Below the pieces are notes generated by a model. That model was not told the DNA's origin. It made no database searches and was given only the letters and a program-made list of their open reading frames with translations. A DNA stretch of 64,000 bases from Streptomyces marokkonensis (GTDB taxonomy: Bacteria > Actinomycetota > Actinomycetes > Streptomycetales > Streptomycetaceae): assembly GCF_008312835.1 (NCBI RefSeq), contig NZ_VSKS01000030.1, positions 1 through 64,000 on the forward strand. Direction: 5' to 3'. The position numbers and the translations under genes are program-made. Numbering within the stretch: the stretch's first letter is position 1; each line of letters opens with the position of its first letter. Shown in pieces: positions 18,529-26,476 of the stretch.

Positions 18529-19599
18529 TCAGATCTTGCGTCCGACCACCGCAGTCGTCAGCGCGGGCAGTACGGCGGTGCGTTCCACGGTGAAGCCCGC
18601 GTCGCACATCCACGAGGCGCACTCGGCCGGGGCGAACAGGCGTGCCCGCGCGGACTGGAGCATCATGACGACGCTCAGCAGCAGTGTCGACGCGCGCTCC
18701 CGCGCGTCGTCCGTCATGTTGTCGTAGACGATCACCGTGCCGCCGTCCTCGACGGCGTCGTAGGCCTTGCGCAGCAGCAGCGCGCGCCGGTCGTCGGACC
18801 AGTCGTGGAGCACGCCCCCCAGCACCAGCACGTCCGCGCGCGGCAGTTCGTCCTCGAAGAAGTCTCCCTCGGCGAAGCGGAGCCGCTTCGCCACCCCGCG
18901 CTCGGCAGCCAGCTCCTCGAAGAACGGCCGCATCGCGGGGCGGTCCAGCACCGTGCCGCGCAGATGGGGGTGGGCGGCGGCGACGTGGGCGGCGAGGTTG
19001 CCGCGCCCGCCCCCGATGTCGGCGAAGGTCGTACAGGCACTCCAGTCGATCAGCGCGGACACGCCCGGCGCGATCGCGCCGCTGAAGGCGTCCATCGCCG
19101 ACAGGAACTGCCGCAGTCTGCCGGGGTCGTGGAAGATGCGGGTGAACGGCACCTCGCCGTCCGCGTCCTGGCCCCGCGCGCTGCCCGTCCGCAGCAGACC
19201 GGTCAGGGCGCCGTTCGCGCCGGTCCCCGTCAGCTCGGACGTCATCCGGAGGAAGCCGCCGACGTACCCCGGGCGGCCGGTGACCAGGTGCCGGGCGGCG
19301 CCGGGACTGTTGCGGTACCGCCCGTCCCGTCGGACCAGCAGGCCGAGCGACGCGAGGGCGTCGAGGAAGTCGCGTCCGGCGCGCGGGTGCAGGCCGGTGC
19401 GGAGGGAGAGTTCCTCCGCACCGAGCCGGCCGTCGCCGAGCGTGTCGAAGACCCCCAGGTCGAGAGCCGCGGTGAGCAGTCCGCCGGAAAGGAACGACCA
19501 CCCGACGAGCATCACGTCGAACGGATCGTCCAGCGGTGCGGCGGGCGTGCCGGCCGGGACGGCGAACGCCCCGGCCGGTCCGGAATCCGTGTGCCTCAT
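18529..19599 (-). CDS. SAM-dependent O-methyltransferase (TcmO/DmpM-type)
   Basis: 356-residue class I methyltransferase. An N-terminal winged-helix dimerisation domain (~20-120, with LGDGRLGAEELSLRTGLHPR) precedes the SAM-binding motif FADIGGGRGNLA and the catalytic VLGGVLHDWSDD, where His and Asp/Glu activate the phenol. This is the standard fold of polyketide phenol O-methyltransferases such as those of tetracenomycin and daunorubicin clusters. Starts at ATG 19599, 12 nt after the acyltransferase stop, so the two are one minus-strand unit. Which hydroxyl it methylates is unknown. Confidence 0.9.
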   Translation of the reverse strand: MRHTDSGPAGAFAVPAGTPAAPLDDPFDVMLVGWSFLSGGLLTAALDLGVFDTLGDGRLGAEELSLRTGLHPRAGRDFLDALASLGLLVRRDGRYRNSPGAARHLVTGRPGYVGGFLRMTSELTGTGANGALTGLLRTGSARGQDADGEVPFTRIFHDPGRLRQFLSAMDAFSGAIAPGVSALIDWSACTTFADIGGGRGNLAAHVAAAHPHLRGTVLDRPAMRPFFEELAAERGVAKRLRFAEGDFFEDELPRADVLVLGGVLHDWSDDRRALLLRKAYDAVEDGGTVIVYDNMTDDARERASTLLLSVVMMLQSARARLFAPAECASWMCDAGFTVERTAVLPALTTAVVGRKI

Positions 19600-19611
19600 C
19601 CGGTCCTGACC

Positions 19612-20892
19612 TCATTCCTTGGCGGGAGCGGCACCGGCCGCCCGGCGCCGGTCGTCGGCGTGCGGCCCGGTGCGGCCCGGTGAGGCGGGCACCCGCCGCC
19701 CGATCCGTGCGCGCAGCCAGAGTTCCGCCGGGCGTTCGTAGAACTGGTGGAGGAGCGCGCTGACGAGGATCGCGAGCCCGAGCGCCAGCAGGACCCACCA
19801 CAGGTTCGTCCAGCTCGCCCCGGCCGGCATCATGTAGAACTCGACGATGCTGTGGCGGTCGGACACCCGCGACGCGATCTCGAAGAGCACGGTGAAGTGC
19901 AGCAGGTAGAAGGCGTACGACCACTCGCCGAGCGCGACCATGGGTCCCCGGGCGAGCCAGGAGGAGCTCCCGCCCATGTCGCGTTGCGCGACCGCCACCA
20001 CCAGCAGCGCGTAGAGGGGCGCGGTCACCTGGCCCAGGGCGTCGAACACGACGTACAGGCGCCAGGTCTCGTCACGCAGCAGCCACAGCGCGACCAGGCC
20101 GGCGAGGAGCAGTCCGGTGGCGCCGCGCACGCCCAGCGGGGAGCGCCAGCCCTTGCGCACGGCGGCCGCCGCGACCACGCCCAGCAGGAACTCCCAGACC
20201 CGGGCGATGGGCGAGTACGTGCCGAAGATCAGACCGTCCATGCCGGTGAACGACGGCCTCGGCGTGGGCGGGTAGGCCTCCCACAGCCAGAGCTTGATGC
20301 CCCAGCCGACCAGTACGAGCGTCACCGCGGCCCAGCCGAGCCACCGCAGTGAACGGCGCAGCGCGTAGGGGGCGACGAACGGGAACACCGCGTAGAAGAA
20401 GGCCTCGCACGCCAGCGACCAGGTCACCGGACTGGTGCCGCCGAGAATCCAGTTCGGCACCCACGCCTGGTAGAGGAGGACGGCGGACACCGCCATCAGG
20501 ATCAGGGTGTTGGACTGCGCGTCCGGCGCGTCGGGCAGCTGCAGCAGCAGCGGGACGGTGACCCCGATGACCAGCAGCGGCCAGATGCGTGCGAACCGGC
20601 GGCCGTAGAAGGGCCCCGTCCGGTCGCCGGACGTCCATGTCCAGGTCAGGACGAAGCCGGAGAGGACGAAGAAGAAGGTCACGCCGGACGAGCCCATGGC
20701 GAAGACCGCGTCGGTGTGGGGTATCGGCAGCAGCGTGCTGACGTGGGAGAGGAACACCGCGAGCGCCGCGATCCACCGCAGTCCGGTGAGGGAGTGGAGC
20801 CGGGGCGCGGGGCCGCCTTCCGGCGGGAGGACGGAGGCGGGCGGGGATCCGGGTCTCTGTGCTGAGGAGGTCATACCAGTTGCACCAGCCAT
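19612..20892 (-). CDS. Acyltransferase 3 family membrane protein
   Basis: 426-residue integral membrane O-acyltransferase with about ten TM helices. The family start RLHSLTGLRWIAALAVFLSH (catalytic His) and the following GSSGVTFFFVLSGFVLTWTW are clear. Such proteins acylate sugars, glycans or antibiotics using acyl-CoA. Two possible ATGs, 20892 and 20874, both lack a good ribosome binding site; 20892 is used. Placed just upstream of the methyltransferase and in the divergent promoter region, it is probably a tailoring acyltransferase, e.g. for a sugar or hydroxyl of the product. Confidence 0.8.
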   Translation of the reverse strand: MAGATGMTSSAQRPGSPPASVLPPEGGPAPRLHSLTGLRWIAALAVFLSHVSTLLPIPHTDAVFAMGSSGVTFFFVLSGFVLTWTWTSGDRTGPFYGRRFARIWPLLVIGVTVPLLLQLPDAPDAQSNTLILMAVSAVLLYQAWVPNWILGGTSPVTWSLACEAFFYAVFPFVAPYALRRSLRWLGWAAVTLVLVGWGIKLWLWEAYPPTPRPSFTGMDGLIFGTYSPIARVWEFLLGVVAAAAVRKGWRSPLGVRGATGLLLAGLVALWLLRDETWRLYVVFDALGQVTAPLYALLVVAVAQRDMGGSSSWLARGPMVALGEWSYAFYLLHFTVLFEIASRVSDRHSIVEFYMMPAGASWTNLWWVLLALGLAILVSALLHQFYERPAELWLRARIGRRVPASPGRTGPHADDRRRAAGAAPAKE

Positions 20893-21143
20893 TTCGACGG
20901 TGGCGGGAAGGAGCGGACCGTTCGGCTGCGATTCCGGTCGGAGAATGCATCTGAATGTTGAATGGGTTAATGCCCGGCCGATCGCGCGGGCATCATTACA
21001 TCATCGGCCGATGAATCCCTGATTAAGCGTCAATAAATTGCTTCCGTGCGGGTATGCGGATCGAAAGGGCTGCTGTATTTCGAGCGGATGCCGGGTATGG
21101 TTCGGGAACCGGTCCTGGAATTCGAGGAGATACGGGGAATGGC
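20893..21143. promoter_or_regulatory. Divergent AT-rich promoter region with perfect palindrome
   Basis: 251 bp between the acyltransferase and SDR genes, markedly AT-richer than its surroundings (for example TTGAATGGGTTAATG and TAAGCGTCAATAAATT). It contains TCATCGGCCGATGA (21001-21014), a perfect 14-bp palindrome, a likely operator for a cluster regulator. Confidence 0.5.
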
Positions 21144-21929
21144 ATGCGACGATTTCCGTACGGCAGGGCGCTGGTCACCGGTGCGTCGAGCGGTATCGGG
21201 GAGGGGTTCGCCCGCCGGCTGGCCGGGGAGGGCGTGGACCTCGTTCTGGTGGCACGCCGCGGCGACCGCCTCGCACAGCTGGCCTCCGAGCTCGGCTCGC
21301 GTCACCGGGTGGACGTCGAGGTGATGAAGCTCGACCTCACCGACGAGGGGGACGTCGCCGCGGCGGAGGAACGGCTGGCGGCGACGGAACGGCCCGTCGG
21401 TCTCCTGGTCAACAACGCGGGATCGAGCGGTTCCGGGTACTTCGCCGACCTCCCGGTCGACCGGGAGGTCCGGACGGCCGTGCTGGGCACCCTGGTGCCG
21501 CTGCGGCTCTCCCACGCCTGTCTGCCGCGCATGATCGGCAGCGGGTCGGGCGGCATCGTCAATGTGTCGTCCCTGGTCGCCGTGCTGCCCAAGCCGCGCT
21601 CCGCCACGTACGCCGCGTCCAAGGCGTTCATGTCCTCGATGGGGGAGAGCCTCGCCATGGAAGTGGCGCGCCACGGCGTCCACGTCACGACGGTGCACAC
21701 CGGGCTGACCCGCTCGGAGTTCCACACCGTCGCCGGGGTGTCCCCGGACACCCTGCCGTCCATCAAGTGGCTCACACCGGACCAGGTGGCGCAGGCCGGA
21801 CTGGAGGCCGTGGCAGCGGGGCGCCCGTCCGTGGTGCCGGGACGCGCCTACCGGATCAGGCTCCCGCTGATGCGTGCCATGCCCCGCTCCGTCGTACGGA
21901 CCGTCATGCGGCGCGTCCACAAGGCATGA
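21144..21929 (+). CDS. Short-chain dehydrogenase/reductase
   Basis: 261-residue classical SDR: TGASSGIGEG cofactor motif, NNAG at the centre, catalytic Ser in NVSSLVAV and YAASKAF with the Tyr-x-x-x-Lys pair. The C-terminal PRSVVRTVMRRVHK resembles the extended SDR group seen with mycobacterial-type oxidoreductases. The ATG at 21144 has GGGGA nearby; the frame is open farther upstream but the start is consistent with family length. Followed after 54 bp by a deazaflavin-type nitroreductase, forming a small plus-strand operon. It may act as a tailoring reductase. Confidence 0.85.
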   Translation: MRRFPYGRALVTGASSGIGEGFARRLAGEGVDLVLVARRGDRLAQLASELGSRHRVDVEVMKLDLTDEGDVAAAEERLAATERPVGLLVNNAGSSGSGYFADLPVDREVRTAVLGTLVPLRLSHACLPRMIGSGSGGIVNVSSLVAVLPKPRSATYAASKAFMSSMGESLAMEVARHGVHVTTVHTGLTRSEFHTVAGVSPDTLPSIKWLTPDQVAQAGLEAVAAGRPSVVPGRAYRIRLPLMRAMPRSVVRTVMRRVHKA

Positions 21930-21983
21930 CCGACCCCGGGCGACGGCACGGCAGAGCCGGCCCCACCAGTGAAGGAGGGTTTC

Positions 21984-22442
21984 ATGACCACCCCACGCCG
22001 CGGCCTCTCCGTACGCCACAGGGCGCGCAACCGCCTCGTCGTGTTCGCCCACCGGGTCGGCCTGCCGTTCGGCCCGATGCACCTGCTGACGGTGCCGGGC
22101 CGGCGCAGTGGCGTGCCGCGGACCACCCCGGTGGCACCCGTGCTGATCGACGGCACCCGCTACCTCGTCCAGGCCTACCCCGGCTCCGACTGGGCGAGGA
22201 ACGCCCGGGCGGCGGGACACGGCCTGCTCACCAGGGGACGCCACCGCGAGCGGGTGGACCTGGTGGAGCTGCCGGTGGACGAACGCGCCGCCGTGCTGCG
22301 GCGGTTCCCCCGGCAGAACCCGCGCGGCACGGGCGCGTTCCTGCGCAACGGACTGGTGGCATCGGCATCTCCCGAGCACTTCGCTGCGGCGGCCCCGTCC
22401 TGTCCCGTCTTCAGGGTCGTTCCGCGCCCCGGCGGCGGCTGA
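21984..22442 (+). CDS. F420-dependent (DDN family) nitroreductase-like protein
   Basis: 152-residue protein of the deazaflavin-dependent nitroreductase/split-barrel group, recognised by GPMHLLTVPGRRSGVPRTTP, PVLIDGTRYLVQAYPGSDWA and a charged helix (VELPVDERAAVLRRF). Members bind F420 and reduce aromatic compounds. GAAGGAGGG is directly upstream of the ATG. Placed between the SDR and a bidirectional terminator, it could reduce a polyketide intermediate; this role is inference. Confidence 0.8.
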   Translation: MTTPRRGLSVRHRARNRLVVFAHRVGLPFGPMHLLTVPGRRSGVPRTTPVAPVLIDGTRYLVQAYPGSDWARNARAAGHGLLTRGRHRERVDLVELPVDERAAVLRRFPRQNPRGTGAFLRNGLVASASPEHFAAAAPSCPVFRVVPRPGGG

Positions 22443-22458
22443 GCCGGGAGGCGGGTAC

Positions 22459-22497
22459 GGCGAAGGGCGGGCTCCCCGGGGAGCTCCGCCCTTCGCC
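22459..22497. terminator. Bidirectional terminator hairpin
   Basis: GGCGAAGGGCGGGCTCCCC and its near-perfect inverse GGGGAGCTCCGCCCTTCGCC (one extra base on the right arm) form a 39-nt hairpin between the convergent nitroreductase and halogenase-like genes. Confidence 0.85.
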
Positions 22498-22515
22498 CGG
22501 CCCGCGCCGCGCGTG

Positions 22516-24204
22516 TCAGTGCGGTACCGGAGTCTCCTGGTGGTCCGGGGGCAGTGCCCTGCCGTGCGCGTCGACCCCCGTGGTGAGGTAGCGCAGCTCC
22601 CCGGGTCCCTCGTGACGCAGCCAGTGGGCCATGCGCCGCAGATCGTCGGGTTTCGGATACACGAAGCGGCACGCCGGATCGCGCAGCCCGAGGTGGTCGA
22701 GCACCACGGGGGAGGACGCCACGGCATCCAGCAGCCGCGCGCCGGCGACCGCGGCCGGCGTCTCCCCGCGGTCGACCGCTTCGCACTCCCCGACCATCTC
22801 GTCGAACAGCGCCTTGTAGCCATCGGATCCGGGCACGGGGAGTCCGGGGTGCGGCGCCTCCTCCATGGCGCGCAGGACGCCGTCGTCCCCGGTCCGGGTG
22901 AACCGCTCGGTGAACCGGTCGAAACGCAGGTTCACCGGCACCTCCGCCGCGCACCACACCCGGTAGACGGCGTTCCACAGAGAATGGTCGGCGAAGGACA
23001 CGAAGGCGCAGTTGACCAGTTCGTCGTTGTAGCGGATGAGCCCCTGCTGCAGCGCGTCGACGTAGGAGAAGCGCTGCTCGTCGAAGTCGTCATCGGCCAG
23101 GGCCGCCAGCAGCCGCCACGCCAGGGAGTTGATCACCTCGCCCGTGTTCGTCAGGCCCCGTGAGAAGAGCGGGTCGATGAAGCCGGCCGCGTGGGACATC
23201 AGGCACCAGCGGTGTCCGACCGTCCGCTTCGACGCGTACTGGATGCGTCCCGCGGAGACCCACGGACGGACGGTCCGCGCGTCGGCGAACAGCCGCTCGA
23301 CGGCGGGGAACCGGGCCGCGAAGGCGCGGAACTCCTCCTCGGGGGAGAGATCCGGCGACCGCGGGTGGAGACGCTCGTCCAGTGTCAGGCCCACGCTGAT
23401 CAGCGGGTTGCGCGAACCCGGGGCGTTGTTGAAGGGAATCGACCAGAACCAGCCCCGGTCGAAGAGGTGGTGCATCGTGCCCTCGACCCAGGGAATGGGC
23501 GGAGCGTCCTCGGGCCCCACCCGAAGGCACTCGTCCGTCGGGCGGACGCCGATCATGTGCGTGAACAGGGAGCGGGAGTGGTGCTTCAGCGCCTCGGGGG
23601 GACTTCGCAGGTCCAGCCGGGCGGCGAGGGGCGACCGGAAGCCGCTGGCGTCCACCAGATAGCGGCCCTCGTGCCGCTCGCCGTTCCCGCCCACGACGGC
23701 GACGTGGCCGTCGGCCAGTTCCACGTCCGCGACCGGGAACGCCTGCAGGGCGTCACAGCCGTAGCGGATCGCCGTGTGGAAGAGATGGGCGTCCGTGTCC
23801 TGGCGGAACAGATGGCTCGTCTGAAGCACCTTCGACGGCGGGCTGAACTGCAGGAACTCGGAGGGATCCGGCTCCTTGCCCTCTTCGTGGCGGATAAAGC
23901 CGAAATGGCGCTTGGTGCCGCAGGTGGGGGCGATCTCGTCACGGCAGCCCTCGTACGAGGTGAGCGGTTCGAGTTCGGGAACCCCGTAGCGGCGGGCCAG
24001 CAGGCGGAACACCTTCAGGGTGTAGAGCGTGGTGGACTCGCCGACGGCGAACCGCGGGTGTGTCCCGCCGTCGATCAGCAGGACCGACACGCCCTGCCTG
24101 GCGAGGATGGCGCCGAGAGTGGAGCCGGCGATACCGGACCCCAGGATGATCACGTCGTGGGCGCGGGGCCGGTCGTTCCGAGGTCGTGGTGGGAGCCCGG
24201 GCAT
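22516..24204 (-). CDS. Flavin-dependent halogenase-like protein (paralogue 2)
   Basis: 562-residue FAD enzyme closely resembling the 15575 protein. It has LGSGIAGSTLGAILA (~21-35), GESTTL instead of the more usual GES-x-x-P, Lys98 in GTKRHFGF, and GWFWSIP (251-257) as the WxWxIP halogenase signature. The C-terminal 200 residues follow the same pattern as paralogue 1 (for example FSRGLTNTGEVINSL). The missing proline may alter substrate handling. Starts at ATG 24204. Two such paralogues in one cluster suggest chlorination at two sites or one changed into a non-halogenating oxidase. Confidence 0.78.
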   Translation of the reverse strand: MPGLPPRPRNDRPRAHDVIILGSGIAGSTLGAILARQGVSVLLIDGGTHPRFAVGESTTLYTLKVFRLLARRYGVPELEPLTSYEGCRDEIAPTCGTKRHFGFIRHEEGKEPDPSEFLQFSPPSKVLQTSHLFRQDTDAHLFHTAIRYGCDALQAFPVADVELADGHVAVVGGNGERHEGRYLVDASGFRSPLAARLDLRSPPEALKHHSRSLFTHMIGVRPTDECLRVGPEDAPPIPWVEGTMHHLFDRGWFWSIPFNNAPGSRNPLISVGLTLDERLHPRSPDLSPEEEFRAFAARFPAVERLFADARTVRPWVSAGRIQYASKRTVGHRWCLMSHAAGFIDPLFSRGLTNTGEVINSLAWRLLAALADDDFDEQRFSYVDALQQGLIRYNDELVNCAFVSFADHSLWNAVYRVWCAAEVPVNLRFDRFTERFTRTGDDGVLRAMEEAPHPGLPVPGSDGYKALFDEMVGECEAVDRGETPAAVAGARLLDAVASSPVVLDHLGLRDPACRFVYPKPDDLRRMAHWLRHEGPGELRYLTTGVDAHGRALPPDHQETPVPH

Positions 24205-24327
24205 GCTGTCCTCCTCCGTGTGCTGTGCGCGCCTGTCGCGGCACTGTGACGTGTGGTCGGAGCTGCCGAGGGGGCGCGGCCGCCGGCCGTCAGGACCTGG
24301 GCGGGCCGCGCCCCCGGGGCGGGCGGT

Positions 24328-24846
24328 TCAGCGGCGGCCGGCGGCCGGCCGGGCTCCCCGCGACGGTCCGGGCAGGTCGCCGTGGGCGCCCGGCGGCGGC
24401 TGGAAGCCGCGCATCCGGTGCTCGTTGGCGAGCTCCTGCATCTTCGCCCAGTCCGGCTTGCCGTTCGCGACCAGCCGGGACAGCCCGATGAAGAAGTTCT
24501 CGACGCCACCGGGCGTCGCGATCACCAGCAGCTGGCCGGGCTCCTCGCCGACGTTGAGGAACTTGTGCGGCACCCCCCGGGGGCCGAAGATCACCGTGCC
24601 CTCGGTGATGACCTGGGACACGCCGCCGACCTCGAATTCGTAACGGCCCTTGTTGACGAAGAACGCCTCGTCGGCGGTCTCGTGCACATGCAGCGGCGGA
24701 CCGCTGCCGGGACGCGTGGTGATCTGGTAGAAGCTGTAGAGTCCGCCCGTGTCCTCCTTTCGGAGAAGGAACCGGCCCTCCTCCCCGAACCAGCAGACGG
24801 GCTCGACCTCGTCCCGGCTGACGACTTTCCTCTCGGGCTTCGACAC
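24328..24846 (-). CDS. Cupin domain protein
   Basis: 172-residue single-domain cupin. Motif 1 is PPLHVHETADEAFFVNKGRY and motif 2 is PRGVPHKFLNVGEEPGQLL, giving the His/His/Glu/His metal set. A GTG at 24846 preceded by GAGAGGAAACGCATC starts the protein as VSKPERKVVSRDEVE. Such cupins in polyketide clusters act as oxygenases, cyclases or stabilising factors. Separate from the WhiE-type cupin at 32428. The tail beyond residue 150 is Pro/Arg-rich. Confidence 0.8.
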   Translation of the reverse strand: MSKPERKVVSRDEVEPVCWFGEEGRFLLRKEDTGGLYSFYQITTRPGSGPPLHVHETADEAFFVNKGRYEFEVGGVSQVITEGTVIFGPRGVPHKFLNVGEEPGQLLVIATPGGVENFFIGLSRLVANGKPDWAKMQELANEHRMRGFQPPPGAHGDLPGPSRGARPAAGRR

Positions 24847-24964
24847 GATGCGTTTCCTCTCGATCGGTTGGTCAACGGCGCGGCCGCTGAGCTCAGCGAA
24901 GCAGCGGCTCGAAAGGGGCTGATAAAGAGGCGGAAAATCCGCTGGCCCCGCAGTGCGTGGCGGG

Positions 24965-25789
24965 TCAGGCGAAGGTCGTGCCGCCGTCGGCGAGGAGGCA
25001 GGCGCCGGTGAGATAGCCCGCCCGTTCCGACGCGGCGAAGGCGATGATCTCGGCCACGTCCTCGGGAGTACCGTTGCGGCGCAGCGCGGCGCGCTCGGCA
25101 GCGGCGCGGCGCTGCTGCTCGGGAACGCCGTGTGCGAGTTCGGTGAGGACGAGGTTCGGCTCCACCGCGTTGACGCGCACACCGTGGGGGCCGGCCTCCG
25201 TCGCGAGGGAGCGCACCGCGGCCGCGACGCCGGCCTTCGCGACGGCCAGCGGCAGGAACCGGGGTGCCGGCCTGCGGGCCAGGGCCGCTCCCACCGCCAC
25301 GATCGAGCCCCGGCCGCGTTCCGTCATACCGGGCAGCACGACCCGTGTGGTGAGGAACAGCGCCTTGAGCTGCCGGACGACCACGAGCTCCAGGTCGTCC
25401 CAGCCGAGCTCGGCCGCGGGCGCGATCCGCGCCTCGTGCGCGCCGATGCCCGCCGCGTTGAGCACGAGGACGTCCACCGGGCCGAGTTCCGCCTCGACGG
25501 CCGCCACGAGGGCGTCCACCTGCTCCGCGTCGGTGACGTCGCCCTGGAGCGCGACCGCGCGGCCGCCCGCCCGGGTCACGGCGTCGACGACCTCCTGCGC
25601 CCGCTCGGCGCTCTTGCGGTAGTTGACGGCCACGGCGGCGCCCCGGGCAGCCAGCAACCGGGCCGTCGCGGCACCGATGCCGCGTGCCGCGCCGGTCACG
25701 AGGGCGACGCGGCCGGCGAAGTCCCCTCCGGCATCCGCCCGCAACGGTGGCGGGGTGCCCGTAGGCCGTGCTGTCTCTTCGTGATCCAC
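24965..25789 (-). CDS. SDR-fold protein with degenerate catalytic residues
   Basis: 274-residue protein with the classical cofactor motif TGAARGIGAAT and NAAG, but the active site is altered. At the usual Ser it reads VAVGAAL (Gly167-Ala168), and where YxxxK is expected it reads LAVAK, keeping Lys185 but with Leu181 in place of Tyr. So it is unlikely to be an ordinary reductase; it may be a cyclase-like or non-catalytic partner. GTG at 25789 has AGGAG upstream. A ~25-residue N-terminal extension precedes the fold. It lies in the minus-strand core operon near the FAD monooxygenase. Confidence 0.82.
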   Translation of the reverse strand: MDHEETARPTGTPPPLRADAGGDFAGRVALVTGAARGIGAATARLLAARGAAVAVNYRKSAERAQEVVDAVTRAGGRAVALQGDVTDAEQVDALVAAVEAELGPVDVLVLNAAGIGAHEARIAPAAELGWDDLELVVVRQLKALFLTTRVVLPGMTERGRGSIVAVGAALARRPAPRFLPLAVAKAGVAAAVRSLATEAGPHGVRVNAVEPNLVLTELAHGVPEQQRRAAAERAALRRNGTPEDVAEIIAFAASERAGYLTGACLLADGGTTFA

Positions 25790-26011
25790 CGGATCAGCTC
25801 CTCGCAATGATGGGAAGTCAGGGCCTGCCGGGCGGAACGGGCCGGGAGCCCGCCGCCCCGGTAGGTGCGTTTCGGTCAGCAAGGCGCCCCCACCGCGTTC
25901 GCCGCGGCGGGTGCGGACCGGTGACCGGCCGGTGCGGCTGCGGTCCGCGGCACCGTCACCGGGCACCACCGGTGTCGCCACGCCCGGGCCGTCACCGGGC
26001 CACCGGTGCCG

Positions 26012-26476
26012 CTACGCCCAGGCCAGCGCGCAGCCGCCCAGCGCGGCGAGGAACGCGAACACGGCGAACGCGGTCCGGGTCCGGTTGGCCCGGGCCCAGT
26101 CGGAACGCAGTTCCGTCCAGGTCTCCGGGTACTCCCCGGCCCTCGCCCAGGCGTCGACGCGCCGGTTCATACGGACGTTCCGCAGCTCCGACACCAGTGC
26201 CACACCGACGACTCCGGCCAGCGCGGCGGCGAAGGCGGCCTTCGCCGCCGCGCCCGGGGCGAGGAGGGCGAGCGCGAGGCCCGCCGCCAGCGCCACCTTG
26301 TTGACCCGCGGCATCAGCGGATCGAAGCCCGGGTCGAGGAGCCGGTGCACCTCGGACCAGGTCTGCCGAGCGAGGCTGAGCAGCATGGGCACCACCGCGC
26401 GTTCGACGGCGACCAGCGCACCGGCGAGCGTGCCCGTGCACATGACGAACACGGCGGCCACGGTGGGGAGGAGCAT
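26012..26476 (-). CDS. DUF1772 (anthrone oxygenase-like) membrane protein
   Basis: 154-residue membrane protein with four hydrophobic segments (VAAVFVMCTGTLAGALV, VALAAGLALALLAPGAA, AFAAALAGVVGVALV, TAFAVFAFLAALGGCAL). The NVRMNRRVDAWAR and WTELRSDWARANRTRT motifs match DUF1772, which includes enzymes that oxidise anthrones to anthraquinones. Its ATG overlaps the FAD monooxygenase stop by one base (TGATG), so the two are coupled. A second DUF1772 gene is at 37635. Confidence 0.82.
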   Translation of the reverse strand: MLLPTVAAVFVMCTGTLAGALVAVERAVVPMLLSLARQTWSEVHRLLDPGFDPLMPRVNKVALAAGLALALLAPGAAAKAAFAAALAGVVGVALVSELRNVRMNRRVDAWARAGEYPETWTELRSDWARANRTRTAFAVFAFLAALGGCALAWA

